DNA of 64,000 bases from GMQP-bins7 sp963776565 (GTDB lineage: Bacteria > Actinomycetota > Thermoleophilia > Gaiellales > Gaiellaceae): NCBI GenBank assembly GCA_963776565.1, contig CAVZNF010000005.1, positions 310,001 to 374,000 of the forward strand, in the 5' to 3' direction. Made by a program: the position numbers and the translations under genes. Under the pieces are notes generated by a model. The model was not told the origin of the DNA and did not search any database. It saw nothing but the letters and a program-made list of their open reading frames with translations. Positions within the stretch are counted from its first letter, which is position 1. Every line of letters starts with the position of its first letter. Positions 17,057 to 25,711 of this stretch are shown here, piece by piece.

Positions 17057-19037
17057 TTGGACCCTCAAGTGAGTCAGAGAACCGTCGCCGCGTACGGGAC
17101 GTGGTCGTCGCCCATCTCGGCAGAGATGGTCGCGGAGGCCGGTGTCCGCCTGTCCGCGCCGTGGATCGAGGACGGCGTCGTCTGGTGGCTCGAGGGCCGC
17201 GCCGCCGAGATGGGCCGAGTCGTGCTCGTCAGACATGGTCGCGACGGCCGTCGGGTCGACGTCGTTCCGGCCGGCTTCAACGTCCGCACGTCCGTGCACG
17301 AGTACGGAGGCGGCGCCTACTGCATCCATCGCGGCGTCGCGTTCTGCTCGAAGTTCGACGACCAGCGCCTCTACCGTGTCGATCCGGGCGCGGATCCCGT
17401 TCCCATCACGCCCGAGGTGGACGGCCGGCGCCACCGCTACGCGGACGGGCGCATCACGTCGGACGGCCGCTTCTGGATCGGCGTTCGGGAGAGGCACGCC
17501 GAGAGCGATCGCTCCGCGGACGTCGTCAACGAGCTCGTCGTGCTGCCGACGGACGGATCCGCGGAGCCGCGCGTCATCGCGGGCGGGCGCGACTTCTACT
17601 CCAGCCCTCGCATCTCGCCCGACGGCACGCGTCTGTGCTTTCTCGCCTGGGACCTGCCCTGGATGCCGTGGGACGGCTGCGAGCTGCACGTCGCCGACCT
17701 CGCTCCGAACGGCGATCTCTCCGACATCGAGCATGTCGCCGGCTCGGACGGCTCCGAGTCGATCTGGCAACCCGAGTGGAGCCCGACGGGCGACCTCGTG
17801 TTCGCGAGCGATCGAAGCGGCTGGTGGAACCTCGAGCGCATCCGTGGTGATGAGCGCACCGCGCTGCACACGGCGCACGCCGAGTTCGGTTACCCGGCCT
17901 GGACCTTCGGAGCGAGCTCGTACGCGTTCCTGGACGACGGGCGGATCGTCTGTGCCTTCGACTCGGACGGGTTCACGCACTTCGGCGTCCTCGACTCGGA
18001 GACCGGGCTGCTCTCCGAGCTCGATCTCGGCCTCGACTCGCTTTCGGGATCGCCGTACGTGCGCGCCGAGGGAGGGCACGCACTGCTCGTCGCGGGCACC
18101 ACCACGACACCCAACGGGATCGTTCTCGTCGACGTGGACTCCGAAAGCTCGACGACGTTGCAGACGAGCATCGCCGTCGCCCTCGCCGCGGGCACCGTCT
18201 CCGCTCCCCGGCCGATCGAGTTCGCGACGGAGAGCGGGCTGACCGCTCACGCGCTGTTCTACGCACCGGCGAGCGAAGGCTTCGAAGCGCCCGACGGCGA
18301 GCGTCCGCCGCTCATCGTCGAGAGCCACGGTGGGCCGACGGGCAACGCGACGGGGCTCTTCGGCCTCGGCGTGCAGTTCTGGACGAGTCGCGGTTTTGCG
18401 GTTGTCGACGTGAACTACGGCGGCTCGACGGGCTACGGCCGCGCCTACCGTGAACGCCTCAACGGCCAGTGGGGAGTGGTGGATCTCGCAGGACTGCCTC
18501 AACGCGGCTCGACATCTCGTCGAGCAGGGTGAGGCCGATCCCGACCGGCTGCTGATCACCGGCGGGAGCGCCGGCGGCTACACGACGATCTGTGCGCTCA
18601 CGTTCACGGACGCCTTCGCCGCAGGCTCGACGTACTTCGGCATCGCCGACCTCGAGCAGTTCGGTGGAGGAGAGACCCACAAGTTCGAGCTGCAGTACGA
18701 GCACACGCTCGTCGGGCCGTATCCGGAGCGGGCGGATCTCTATCGGGCGCGCAGCCCGATCCACTTCACCGATCGGATCTCGACGCCCATGCTGGTGCTG
18801 CAAGGGGCGGATGATCGGATCGTGCCGCCCTCGCAGGCGGAGCTGATCGTCGCGGCTCTCCGCGAGCGCGGCGTCCCGCATGCGTATCTCCTGTACGAGG
18901 GCGAGGGTCACGGCTTCCGCAAGGCGGAGAACATCGTGGGCTCGCTCGAGGCCGAGCTCTCGTTCTACGCGCAGGTGCTCGGCTTCGAGCCGGCCGGTTC
19001 GATCCCTAGGCTCGAGATAGCCAATCTCACCGAATAG
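17057..19037 (+). CDS. S9 family prolyl oligopeptidase (one frame change)
   Basis: About 660 residues in an acylaminoacyl-peptidase/DPP-IV-like layout: an N-terminal beta-propeller (WSPTGDLVFASDRSGWWNLER and similar repeats) to about 390, then an alpha/beta hydrolase domain with ESHGGPTG, the nucleophile GGSAGGYTT, the acid GADDRIVPP and the base EGHGF. The frame changes near 18485 between YRERLNGQWGVVD and DCLNAARHLVEQGEADPDRLL, both well conserved, so a one-base error is probable. No signal peptide, so cytoplasmic. The start could be TTG 17057 or a site slightly downstream. Confidence 0.88.
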
Positions 19038-19079
19038 CCGAGGGAGCACGTGAAAACCGCGAGTAGCATTGCCCGCGCG

Positions 19080-20360
19080 ATGCAGTCCTTCGTCATCGAA
19101 GGCGGCCGCCCACTTTCGGGGACGGTGCGCGCGTCGGGCAACAAGAACGGCGCGCTTCCGATTCTCGCGGCGTGCGCGCTCGCCTCGGACGAGGTGCGTC
19201 TGTCGAACGTTCCGCGCATTCGCGACGTCGAGACGATGGTGGAGCTGCTCGCCGATCTCGGAGCCGACGTCGAATGGACGGGCTCGAACGAGGTCCGCGT
19301 GGATCCGGGCGGCATGGGCAAGACGGACCTCGACGCAGAGCTCGCGCGCGAGATTCGCGCGTCGTTCCTGCTCGCAGGTCCCTTGCTCGCGCGCTTCGGA
19401 CGGGTGACGGTGCCGCCTCCGGGCGGCGACGTGATCGGCCGGCGACGCCTCGACACGCACGTCCACGCGTTCTCCGCTCTCGGCGCCGACGTCCACATCG
19501 ACGGCGTCTACGAGCTCACGGCCGACGGGCTGCGCGGGACGCGCATGTACCTCGACGAGGCGTCCGTCATGGGAACCGAGAACGCGATCATGGCGGCAGT
19601 GCTCGCCGAGGGCGAGACGGTGCTCGGCCACGCGGCATGCGAGCCGCACATCCAGGATCTCTGCCGCTTCCTCGTATCGATCGGCGCCGAGATCGAGGGG
19701 ATCGGATCGAACGTGCTGCACATCCACGGTCGCAGTGAGCTCGGCGGTGGCGACTATCGGATCGGCCCGGACCACATCGAGGTCGCGAGCTTCGTCGGTC
19801 TCGCGGCGGCGACCGGCGGCGAGGTTGTCGTGACCGACGTCGAGCCGGACGATCTCATCTCGATCGTGCCGGCATTCCGCAAGCTCGGCGTCGAGATGGA
19901 GGTCTCCGACTCGAGCGTGCGCGTGCCTGCGGGTCAGCGGCTCCTCGTCGAGGACGACTTCGGCGGCCAGATTCCCAAGATCGAAAGCGGCGTGTGGCCG
20001 GCGTTCCCCGCCGACCTGACCTCGATCGCGGTCACGGTCGCGACGCAGGCGTACGGGACGATCCTCATCTTCGAGAAGATGTTCGAGAGCAGGCTCTTCT
20101 TCGTGGACAAGCTCGTATCGATGGGGGCGCGGATCATCCTCTGCGACCCGCATCGCGTCGTCGTCACCGGGCCGGCGACGCTCTACGGCGAGCGCCTCGA
20201 GAGCCCGGACATCCGCGCAGGTATGGCGATGCTCATCGCCGCCCTGAGCGCCGAGGGGACGTCGACGATCGGGAACATCCGCCAGATCGATCGTGGCTAC
20301 GAGCGCATCGACGAGCGACTGCGCGAGCTCGGCGCCGCGATCGAGCGCACCGAGCTGTGA
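19080..20360 (+). CDS. murA: UDP-N-acetylglucosamine 1-carboxyvinyltransferase MurA (Asp117 type)
   Basis: First committed step of peptidoglycan synthesis: transfers enolpyruvate from PEP to UDP-GlcNAc in the cytoplasm. An inside-out alpha/beta barrel of 426 residues from ATG 19080 (MQSFVIEGGRPLSGTV); an in-frame GTG at 19050 would add 10 residues. Conserved NKNGALP, FLLAGPLLARFG and IESGVWPAFPADL. The flexible-loop residue that is Cys115 in E. coli is Asp (PPGGDVIGRRRLD, Asp117), the variant seen in mycobacteria that cannot be alkylated by fosfomycin. The stop overlaps the next GTG by three bases. Confidence 0.95.
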   Translation: MQSFVIEGGRPLSGTVRASGNKNGALPILAACALASDEVRLSNVPRIRDVETMVELLADLGADVEWTGSNEVRVDPGGMGKTDLDAELAREIRASFLLAGPLLARFGRVTVPPPGGDVIGRRRLDTHVHAFSALGADVHIDGVYELTADGLRGTRMYLDEASVMGTENAIMAAVLAEGETVLGHAACEPHIQDLCRFLVSIGAEIEGIGSNVLHIHGRSELGGGDYRIGPDHIEVASFVGLAAATGGEVVVTDVEPDDLISIVPAFRKLGVEMEVSDSSVRVPAGQRLLVEDDFGGQIPKIESGVWPAFPADLTSIAVTVATQAYGTILIFEKMFESRLFFVDKLVSMGARIILCDPHRVVVTGPATLYGERLESPDIRAGMAMLIAALSAEGTSTIGNIRQIDRGYERIDERLRELGAAIERTEL

Positions 20361-20857
20361 CGAACGCAGGCGCGGCACGCATCGATCTCGCAGGGGGCGC
20401 GAGCCAGGTCACGACGGGTGTCGCCGTGCTGGACCACCTCCTGGAGGAGCTCGGAGACGCCGGCGGCTTCGGCGTCGTCCTCGAGATCGCGCCGGACGAC
20501 CCGGAGGCCGAGGTCGGCCGCGCGGGAGAGGCGCTCGGAGATGCGCTGCGGCCGCTGCTGCACACCGAGGGCGCGGGTCGGGGCGTCGGGATCGCGCCTG
20601 CCGACGAAGCGCTCGCCATGGTCGTCGTCGAGGCATCCGGCAGACCGCTCGTCGCCTCGAACGCCGACCTCACGTCGACGCGCGCAGGCGGCCTCCAGGC
20701 CGATCTCGCGGCGACGTTCCTCGATGAGCTCGCGGATGCCGCGGGTCTCACGATCCACGTCCGCCTGATCGAGGGCGACGACTCGCAGCACGTCCTGTCT
20801 GCGATCTTCAAGGCGCTCGGCATCGCGCTGGCGCGGGCGACGAAAGGGGAGGACTGA
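20357..20857 (+). CDS. HisB-like protein (imidazoleglycerol-phosphate dehydratase fold), probable pseudoenzyme
   Basis: A 166-residue protein that aligns along its length with IGP dehydratase: TGVAVLDHLLEELGDAGGF, GEALGDALRPLL, ADEALAMVVVEASGRPL, LQADLAATFLDELA and HVLSAIFKALGIALARA. Most di-manganese ligands are gone: the HHTxED motif has been replaced by a shorter acidic stretch (residues 47-58), the His of the E-H-FF segment is missing, and the HHxxxE motif is Gln144-His145-xx-Ser148. Only LDH (His27) and the DE pair (83-84) remain. GTG 20357 overlaps the murA stop and its own stop overlaps the ridA ATG (TGATG), so it is tightly coupled. No other his genes are nearby. Catalysis of the HisB reaction is unlikely; role unknown. 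Confidence 0.85.
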   Translation: MTNAGAARIDLAGGASQVTTGVAVLDHLLEELGDAGGFGVVLEIAPDDPEAEVGRAGEALGDALRPLLHTEGAGRGVGIAPADEALAMVVVEASGRPLVASNADLTSTRAGGLQADLAATFLDELADAAGLTIHVRLIEGDDSQHVLSAIFKALGIALARATKGED

Positions 20858-21246
20858 TGGCGGAGAAGGACGTCATTCGCACCGACAGCGCGCCGGGGCC
20901 GTTCCAGGGCGCGCCCTACAACCAGGCGATCCGGGTCGGCGATCTCGTCTTCGTCGCCGGTCAGCTCGGGATCAGCCTCGACACGGGAGCGCTCGCGGGC
21001 GCCGGCGTCGCCGAGCAGACGGAGCAGATCATGGCGAACCTCGGCGCGATCCTCGAGGCGGCGGGAAGCGGCCTCGACAAGCTGGTGAAGACGACGGTGT
21101 TCCTCATGGACCTCGAGAACTTCGCCGCGATGAACGAGGTGTACGCGCGGCACGTCGGCGACCGTCCGCCGGCTCGCTCGACCATCCAGATCTCGGGTCT
21201 CCCGAGCGGCGCGCTGGTCGAGATCGAAGCGATCGCGCACGTCTGA
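20857..21246 (+). CDS. ridA: RidA family enamine/imine deaminase
   Basis: A 129-residue YjgF/YER057c/UK114 protein, normally a homotrimer that hydrolyses reactive enamine/imine intermediates such as 2-aminoacrylate made by PLP enzymes. Seen: GPFQGAPYNQAIRVGDLVFVAGQLG, the conserved arginine in RPPARSTIQISGLP and the Glu in VEIEAIAHV. Length and order are typical. ATG overlaps the stop of the HisB-like gene, and the cca gene follows in the same orientation. Confidence 0.92.
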   Translation: MAEKDVIRTDSAPGPFQGAPYNQAIRVGDLVFVAGQLGISLDTGALAGAGVAEQTEQIMANLGAILEAAGSGLDKLVKTTVFLMDLENFAAMNEVYARHVGDRPPARSTIQISGLPSGALVEIEAIAHV

Positions 21247-21275
21247 CAATCCTCGAGGAGCTCGTCGAGACGCGC

Positions 21276-22537
21276 ATGACGGAGAACATCGCCCAAGCGC
21301 TCATGGAGAGTCCGCGCATGCAGGCGATCGTCGACGTCGTCGCCGCTCGTGACGGGCATGAGCCCGGCGTCTTCGTCGTCGGCGGAACGGTTCGAGACAT
21401 CCTGCTGGGCGAGGAGGGGGCCGACATCGACCTCGCCGTCGAGGGTGACGCCATCGCGTTCGCATACGTGCTCGCCGACGCTCTCGGCGGTCGCGTGACT
21501 CCGCATCCGAAGTTCGGGACCGCGATCGTGTCTTACGCGGCCGGCGAGCGGATCGACGTCGTCACGACGCGCAGGGAGTCCTACGCCTCGCCTGGAGCGC
21601 TTCCCACGGTCGAGCACGCCGAACTCGCGCACGACCTGCATCGCCGGGACTTCACGATGAACGCGATGGCGGCGTCGCTCGCGCCCGACGACCTCGGTTC
21701 GCTCTTCGATCCGTACGGCGGTCGCGTCGATCTCGAGAACGGCGCGGTTCGCGTGCTCCACGACGGGTCGTTCGTGGACGACCCCACGCGGATCCTGCGC
21801 GGCATCACGTACGAGGCGCGATACGGATTTCGGTTCGACGAGCACACCGAAGCCCTCGCTCGCTCCTGCATCGGGTCCGGACACGTCGGCGACCTGTCGT
21901 CCTCACGCCTACGGGACGAGTTGGTCGCACTGCTCGACGATCCTGGAGCCCCGGACGGAATCCGCCGACTCGGCGAGCTCGGCGTCGACGCTGCGATTCA
22001 TCCGCAGCTCCGCGGCGACGACGAGGCGCGCTGCGCTGTTCGCACGCGCAGCCGCGCTGCGGGACGAGCTCGCGCTCGACGTGCCGTCGTGGCGTCTCGG
22101 ATTGGCGGCACTCGCGCGGGCGATGACGGCCGACGAGTCCTCGGACTGGCTCGACCGGCTCAAGGTCGGCCGCAGGCACGCCGACCTGATCGTCGGCACG
22201 GTCGCCTGGGCGCCCCGAATCGTGGAGCGGCTCCGCTCCGAGCCACTCGACCCCGCGCGGCGTCGTGGCGCTCGCGGATCCGTTCGCACCGGACGCGCCA
22301 CTCGTCGCGCTCGCGCTGGAGGAACGGCGAGAGCTGCGCGACTACTTCGAGCGGCTTCGAGACGTGCGTCTCGAGATCGGCGGTACGGATCTCATCGCGC
22401 TGGGCCTGCCCGAATCGCCGCAGATCGGGGAGATTCTCGCCGCGATCCGGAGGCGGAAGCTCAACGGCGAGCTGGGCGGGCGCGAAGCGGAGCTCGCGGC
22501 GGCACGTGAGCTCGTCGCCGCGAGCACGCCGACGTGA
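21276..22537 (+). CDS. cca: CCA tRNA nucleotidyltransferase/poly(A) polymerase family (two frame changes)
   Basis: Adds or repairs the 3' CCA of tRNAs. Class II nucleotidyltransferase head: GVFVVGGTVRDILLG, the metal-binding DIDLAVEGD (Asp50, Asp52), RIDVVTTRRESY and RRDFTMNAMA, then the RNA-binding neck with DDPTRILRGITYEARYGF. Frame changes occur near 22030 and 22255; the last frame ends IGEILAAIRRRKLNGEL to TGA 22537, overlapping the next GTG. The only tRNA in the window lacks an encoded CCA, so this activity should be needed. Poly(A) polymerase members share the head; the genomic need favours CCA. Confidence 0.85.
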
Positions 22538-23146
22538 CGATCGCAAGTGTGGCCGAGATCGCGGCGCGCTACGCGCGCGTTCGCGACGAGGTCGGCCCCG
22601 AGCGTGACCGTCGTCGTCGCAACGAAGTACGTGACCGCAGAGGAGATGTCGGCGCTCGCGGAGGCCGGCGTCGAGGTCGTGGGGGAGAACCGCGCGCAGG
22701 ATCTCGAGCGCAAGCACGAGCTCCACGGCGACGCCTTCCGCTGGCACTTCATCGGGCACCTGCAGTCGAACAAGGCGAAGGTCGTGGACGAGCTGTGCGA
22801 GCTCGTCCACTCGCTGGGCTCCGATTCGGCAGCGCGACGCCTCACCGTTCCGGCGCTCCTCGAGGTGAACCTGTCCGCTGAGGACTCGAAGTCGGGAGTC
22901 CCGCCGGACGAGATCGCCGGCTTCGTCGAGCGCTATCCGCTGATCCGCGGCCTCATGACGATGCCGCCGCTCGCGAGCGATGCGGAGGCCTCGCGGCCGT
23001 ACTTTCGACGGCTGCGCGAGCTTGCCGAGGAGCACAACCTGGCCGACCTCAGCATGGGCACGTCCCAGGATTACCGGGTCGCGGCGGAGGAGGGCGCGAC
23101 GCTCGTCCGCGTGGGCGCGACCATCTTCGGCGCCGACCAGGGCTAA
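22534..23146 (+). CDS. yggS: YggS family pyridoxal phosphate homeostasis protein (one frame change)
   Basis: A PLP-binding alanine-racemase-fold barrel that buffers cellular PLP and often sits beside sepF/yggT in Gram-positive division clusters. Motifs: TVVVATKYVTAEEM (the PLP lysine), VGENRAQDLERKHE, WHFIGHLQSNKAK, LLEVNLSAEDSKSGV and LSMGTSQDYRVAAEEGATLVRVGATIFG. GTG 22534 overlaps the cca stop. The frame changes near 22605 in a CCCC run, which suggests one extra C. Its stop codon TAA is part of the TAATAT promoter of sepF. Confidence 0.9.
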
Positions 23147-23149
23147 TAT
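23144..23149 (+). promoter_or_regulatory. -10 element TAATAT of sepF
   Basis: A near-consensus -10 hexamer overlapping the yggS stop codon, 9 nt before the sepF ATG. There is no room for a Shine-Dalgarno sequence, so initiation is probably leaderless or nearly so. Confidence 0.5.
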
Positions 23150-23158
23150 CCCGCGGTC

Positions 23159-23683
23159 ATGGGGTTCAGCGACCTGTGGAGCCGCACGCTCGTCTACTTC
23201 GGCATCGCCGAGGACGAGGAGTGGGACGACGACGACGTGCAGACCAGCGAGCAGCAGCTCGAGGAGACGTACCGTCGCCGCGACCGCCAGAACGTCCGGC
23301 GGCTTCCCAGCACGGCCGACGCCGACGAGTGGGAGTCCGACGAGGCCCCGCCGCCGCGACGGGAGCGCTCGTCACGGCTCCGCAGCGTGTCCGCGCCGGC
23401 TCCCGCGAAGGTTCACCTGGTCGTGCCGCGCGCTTTCAACGACGCGAAGCAGATCGCCGACCGGTTCAAGGCGCAGATCCCGGTGATCATCAACCTGCAG
23501 AGCGCCGACACGGAGCTCTCGAAGCGGCTCATCGACTTCGCGAGCGGGCTCACGTACGCCCTCGACGGGAGCATGCAGCGCGTCGCCGACAAGGTGTTCC
23601 TGCTGACGCCACGGGACGTCGAGCTCTCCGCCGAGGAGCGCGCCCGGGCGATGGAGCGCGGCGGCTTCTACAACCAGGCCTGA
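23159..23683 (+). CDS. sepF: Cell division protein SepF
   Basis: Membrane anchor and bundler of FtsZ filaments, and the main FtsZ anchor in Actinomycetota that lack FtsA. 174 residues: a short N-terminal amphipathic helix (MGFSDLWSRTLVYFGI) expected to bind membrane, an acidic linker with RRRDRQNVRRLPS to about 80, and the SepF core VHLVVPRAFNDAKQIADRFKAQIPVIINLQS with RLIDFASGLTYALDGSMQRVADKVFLLTP. Intact. It precedes yggT and divIVA as in other actinobacterial division clusters, but ftsZ is not adjacent here. Confidence 0.95.
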   Translation: MGFSDLWSRTLVYFGIAEDEEWDDDDVQTSEQQLEETYRRRDRQNVRRLPSTADADEWESDEAPPPRRERSSRLRSVSAPAPAKVHLVVPRAFNDAKQIADRFKAQIPVIINLQSADTELSKRLIDFASGLTYALDGSMQRVADKVFLLTPRDVELSAEERARAMERGGFYNQA

Positions 23684-23693
23684 GTTTGCCGCA

Positions 23694-23761
23694 GATCGGA
23701 AATCCGCGAGCGCGGAGTTTCCGATCGCGCGTAGATCCCTGAAGCGCCCGCTTCGCGGGCG
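23694..23761. repeat. Two tandem hairpins between sepF and yggT
   Basis: Hairpin 1: GATCGGAAA (23694-23702) pairs perfectly with TTTCCGATC (23718-23726), and inside it TCCGC pairs with GCGGA around a 4-nt GAGC loop. Hairpin 2: CGCCCGC (23745-23751) and GCGGGCG (23755-23761) around a TTC loop. No T-run follows either one, so they may attenuate, stabilise the upstream mRNA 3' end, or mark an RNase site rather than act as standard terminators. Confidence 0.6.
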
Positions 23762-23836
23762 GTCGTGCTGAACGTCTCGACTCGGCATCGGCTCGGCTCG
23801 TAGGAACCGTCGCTGCTCGCGGCGAACACGCGTCCG

Positions 23837-24148
23837 ATGGGCGCGTACGCCTCTATCGGCCTTCTTGCGGACGCGGCGAGCTCGCTGCAGAGCTTCGTCC
23901 GCGTCTTCACGTCGATCTACATCCTGCTGATCTTCGCGTACGTGCTGCTCGCGTGGATTCACCTGCCGTATTCCAGTGTGGCCGCAACTCTGCAACGATT
24001 CCTGGACGAAGTCTGCCGACCGTACCTGGGCCTCTTCCGAGGCCGGATACCAGCGATCGGGCCGCTGGATCTCTCCCCGATCGTGGCAGTCGTTGTCCTG
24101 CTCGTTGCGGCCGAGCTCGCAAACGCCCTGATAGGGGCTCTGCTGTAG
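23837..24148 (+). CDS. YggT family membrane protein
   Basis: A 103-residue integral membrane protein with two YggT-type hydrophobic hairpins: VFTSIYILLIFAYVLLAWI and IVAVVVLLVAAELANALIG, joined by the family motif RFLDEVCRPYLGLFRGRIPAIG. Found in sepF-yggT-divIVA clusters. The function is unsettled, with proposed roles in division-site or osmotic control. ATG 23837 gives an N-terminus of normal length. Confidence 0.85.
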   Translation: MGAYASIGLLADAASSLQSFVRVFTSIYILLIFAYVLLAWIHLPYSSVAATLQRFLDEVCRPYLGLFRGRIPAIGPLDLSPIVAVVVLLVAAELANALIGALL

Positions 24149-24152
24149 GAGG
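24147..24152 (+). promoter_or_regulatory. Strong Shine-Dalgarno AGGAGG of divIVA
   Basis: A perfect AGGAGG overlaps the yggT stop and lies 4 nt before ATG 24157. It decides the divIVA start against the longer open frame and contrasts with the many leaderless genes in this window. Confidence 0.7.
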
Positions 24153-24156
24153 TCAG

Positions 24157-24696
24157 ATGCCGCTCACACCAGTCGAAATCAGACACATCCAGCTCAGGCG
24201 GGCGTGGCTTCGCGGGTACCGCCGCAAGCCCGTCGACCAGCTGTTCGAGGAGATCGCAGACAGCTTCGAGGACGTCTGGCGCGAGCGCGCCGACCTCTCC
24301 GACCGCCTCGAGGAGCTCGAGGGCGAGGCCGCGAAGCACCGCGAGCTCGAGGCGCTCCTGCGCTCGACGCTCGTGTCCGCAGAGCGTGCCGCGCAGGACA
24401 TGAAGGAGCAGGCTCGCCGCGAGTCCGACCTCATCGTCCAGGAGGCGCATGCCGAGTCGCGTCGCGTCTCGCGCGAGGCCGCGGCGGAGAAGCGTCGCCT
24501 CGAAGAGGACATCGTCAAGATCCGCGCGCAGCTTCGCGCTGCGTTCGAGTCGCTCGGCGACTGGCCCGGCGAGAAGCCGAGCGAGGAGAAGGAGGCGGCG
24601 ACCGTCGTGACGTCGTCCGACACCGGTCGCGGAGGCCGGCGAAGGCGGGATCCGCAAGGTCGCAGGCTGAAGCCGCGGATATCCTTCGGGCCGTGA
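24157..24696 (+). CDS. divIVA: DivIVA/Wag31-family coiled-coil polarity protein
   Basis: Membrane-curvature sensing scaffold that in Actinomycetota directs polar growth and division. 179 residues: N-terminal lipid-binding segment PLTPVEIRHIQLRRAWLRGYRRKPVDQLFEEI, then a long heptad coiled coil (RERADLSDRLEELEGEAAKHRELEALL ... AESRRVSREAAAEKRRLEEDIVKIRAQL). The C-terminal tail after about 140 is low complexity. A second frame gives an alternative tail whose TGA overlaps the next GTG (GTGA), so an indel near 24640 in a GGCG run and a longer tail to 24746 are possible. Confidence 0.88.
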   Translation: MPLTPVEIRHIQLRRAWLRGYRRKPVDQLFEEIADSFEDVWRERADLSDRLEELEGEAAKHRELEALLRSTLVSAERAAQDMKEQARRESDLIVQEAHAESRRVSREAAAEKRRLEEDIVKIRAQLRAAFESLGDWPGEKPSEEKEAATVVTSSDTGRGGRRRRDPQGRRLKPRISFGP

Positions 24697-24742
24697 AGGC
24701 CCCGAGGACCCAGGAGCACCTAGGCGCTGCGATCGGGGCCGC

Positions 24743-25112
24743 GTGAGCGCGAGCCTCGATCTCGATCGCTTCCGCACCGTCCTCGAGGGCGAGCGCGACC
24801 GTCTGCGGCACGCTGCGCAGGCGGTGCACCACGACGGCTCGCTGCTCGAAGAGACGGGCGATCTCGCGATCGGCTCCGGCGATCACCTCGCCGACAGCGC
24901 GACGGAGACGTACATGCGCGAGCTCGACGAGGGGCTCGAGGAGAACGCCGAGCACATTCTGGTCGAGATCGAGGCGGCGCTCGGGCGGATCGAGGACGGG
25001 ACGTACGGACTCTGCACGGCCTGCGGCCGCGCCGATCGGCGAGGAGCGGCTCGAGGCCGTTCCGTACGCCACGCTGTGCATCGACGACAAGCGCGCGCTG
25101 GAGCGCACGTGA
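24743..25112 (+). CDS. TraR/DksA-family zinc-finger protein (one frame change)
   Basis: About 122 residues: an N-terminal helical hairpin (DLDRFRTVLEGERDRLRHAAQAV, TYMRELDEGLEENAEHILVEIEAALGRIEDGTYG) and a C-terminal zinc motif LCTACGRPIGEERLEAVPYATLCIDD. The frame changes near 25030, one extra base in CGCGCCGATCGG, after which the zinc half follows. The fourth zinc ligand is Asp instead of Cys (CIDD). DksA-type proteins bind the RNA polymerase secondary channel; small actinobacterial members are mostly uncharacterised. The stop overlaps the lspA GTG. Confidence 0.82.
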
Positions 25113-25711
25113 GCGAGCCTGCTCGCACGGAGCTTCCGCCAGTGGACGTGCGCATCGGCTCGACGGCCAACGCCCTCCAACCCGTCTCGTCGGCGGAGCG
25201 CTCGCTCGGCGCCGGCCGTGTGCAATGGATCATTCTCCTCGTCGTTGCCGGTGCAGCCGTATTCGCCGACCAGCTCACGAAGCAGGTCGTCGGCCGCACG
25301 CTCGAGCTCGGCGACAGCGTCGACATCGTCGGGCCGTTCTCCATCCACCACGTCCAGAACTCGGGGATCGCGTTCGGGCTCTTCGGGAGTCGGACGGCGA
25401 TCGTCATCGCGGTGACCGCGGTCGCGGTCGGCGCGATGCTCGTGTTCTTCGCTCGCTCGGGGCGTCGTCATCCCGTTCTGCCCGTTGCACTCGGGCTCGT
25501 CCTCGGCGGGAGCATCGCGAACCTCATCGACCGCGTCCGGCTCGGGCACGTCACCGACTTCCTCGATCTCGTCGCCTGGCCCGCGTTCAACCTCGCGGAC
25601 ACGTTCATCGTCGTGGGTGTCGCAATCCTGTTCGGCGCGCTCGTCCTCGCCGATCGGCCACACCGCATGCACGGAGCGCGCGGTGGCGACGCTTCGCTTC
25701 AGCGTCGCTGA
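25109..25711 (+). CDS. lspA: Lipoprotein signal peptidase (signal peptidase II)
   Basis: Cleaves signal peptides of diacylglyceryl-modified prolipoproteins in the membrane. 200 residues with four transmembrane segments: IILLVVAGAAVFADQLTK, TAIVIAVTAVAVGAMLVFFA, LPVALGLVLGGSIANLIDR and TFIVVGVAILFGALVLA. The catalytic aspartates are in NLIDRVRLGHVTDFLDL and FNLADTFIV. The N-terminus is about 35 residues longer than usual and polar (MSEPARTELPPVDVRIGS). GTG 25109 overlaps the DksA-like stop, and its 3' end overlaps the rluD-like gene by 29 bp. Confidence 0.94.
   Translation: MSEPARTELPPVDVRIGSTANALQPVSSAERSLGAGRVQWIILLVVAGAAVFADQLTKQVVGRTLELGDSVDIVGPFSIHHVQNSGIAFGLFGSRTAIVIAVTAVAVGAMLVFFARSGRRHPVLPVALGLVLGGSIANLIDRVRLGHVTDFLDLVAWPAFNLADTFIVVGVAILFGALVLADRPHRMHGARGGDASLQRR

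Noticed and set aside
16154..18559. 801-codon minus-strand frame running antisense to the S9 peptidase and including the HD protein
   Set aside because: Only the part from 17032 down has HD motifs and a proper start; the rest is antisense low-complexity sequence.
18459..20378. 639-codon minus-strand frame opposite murA
   Set aside because: Shadow of the peptidase end and murA; no motif, no start context.
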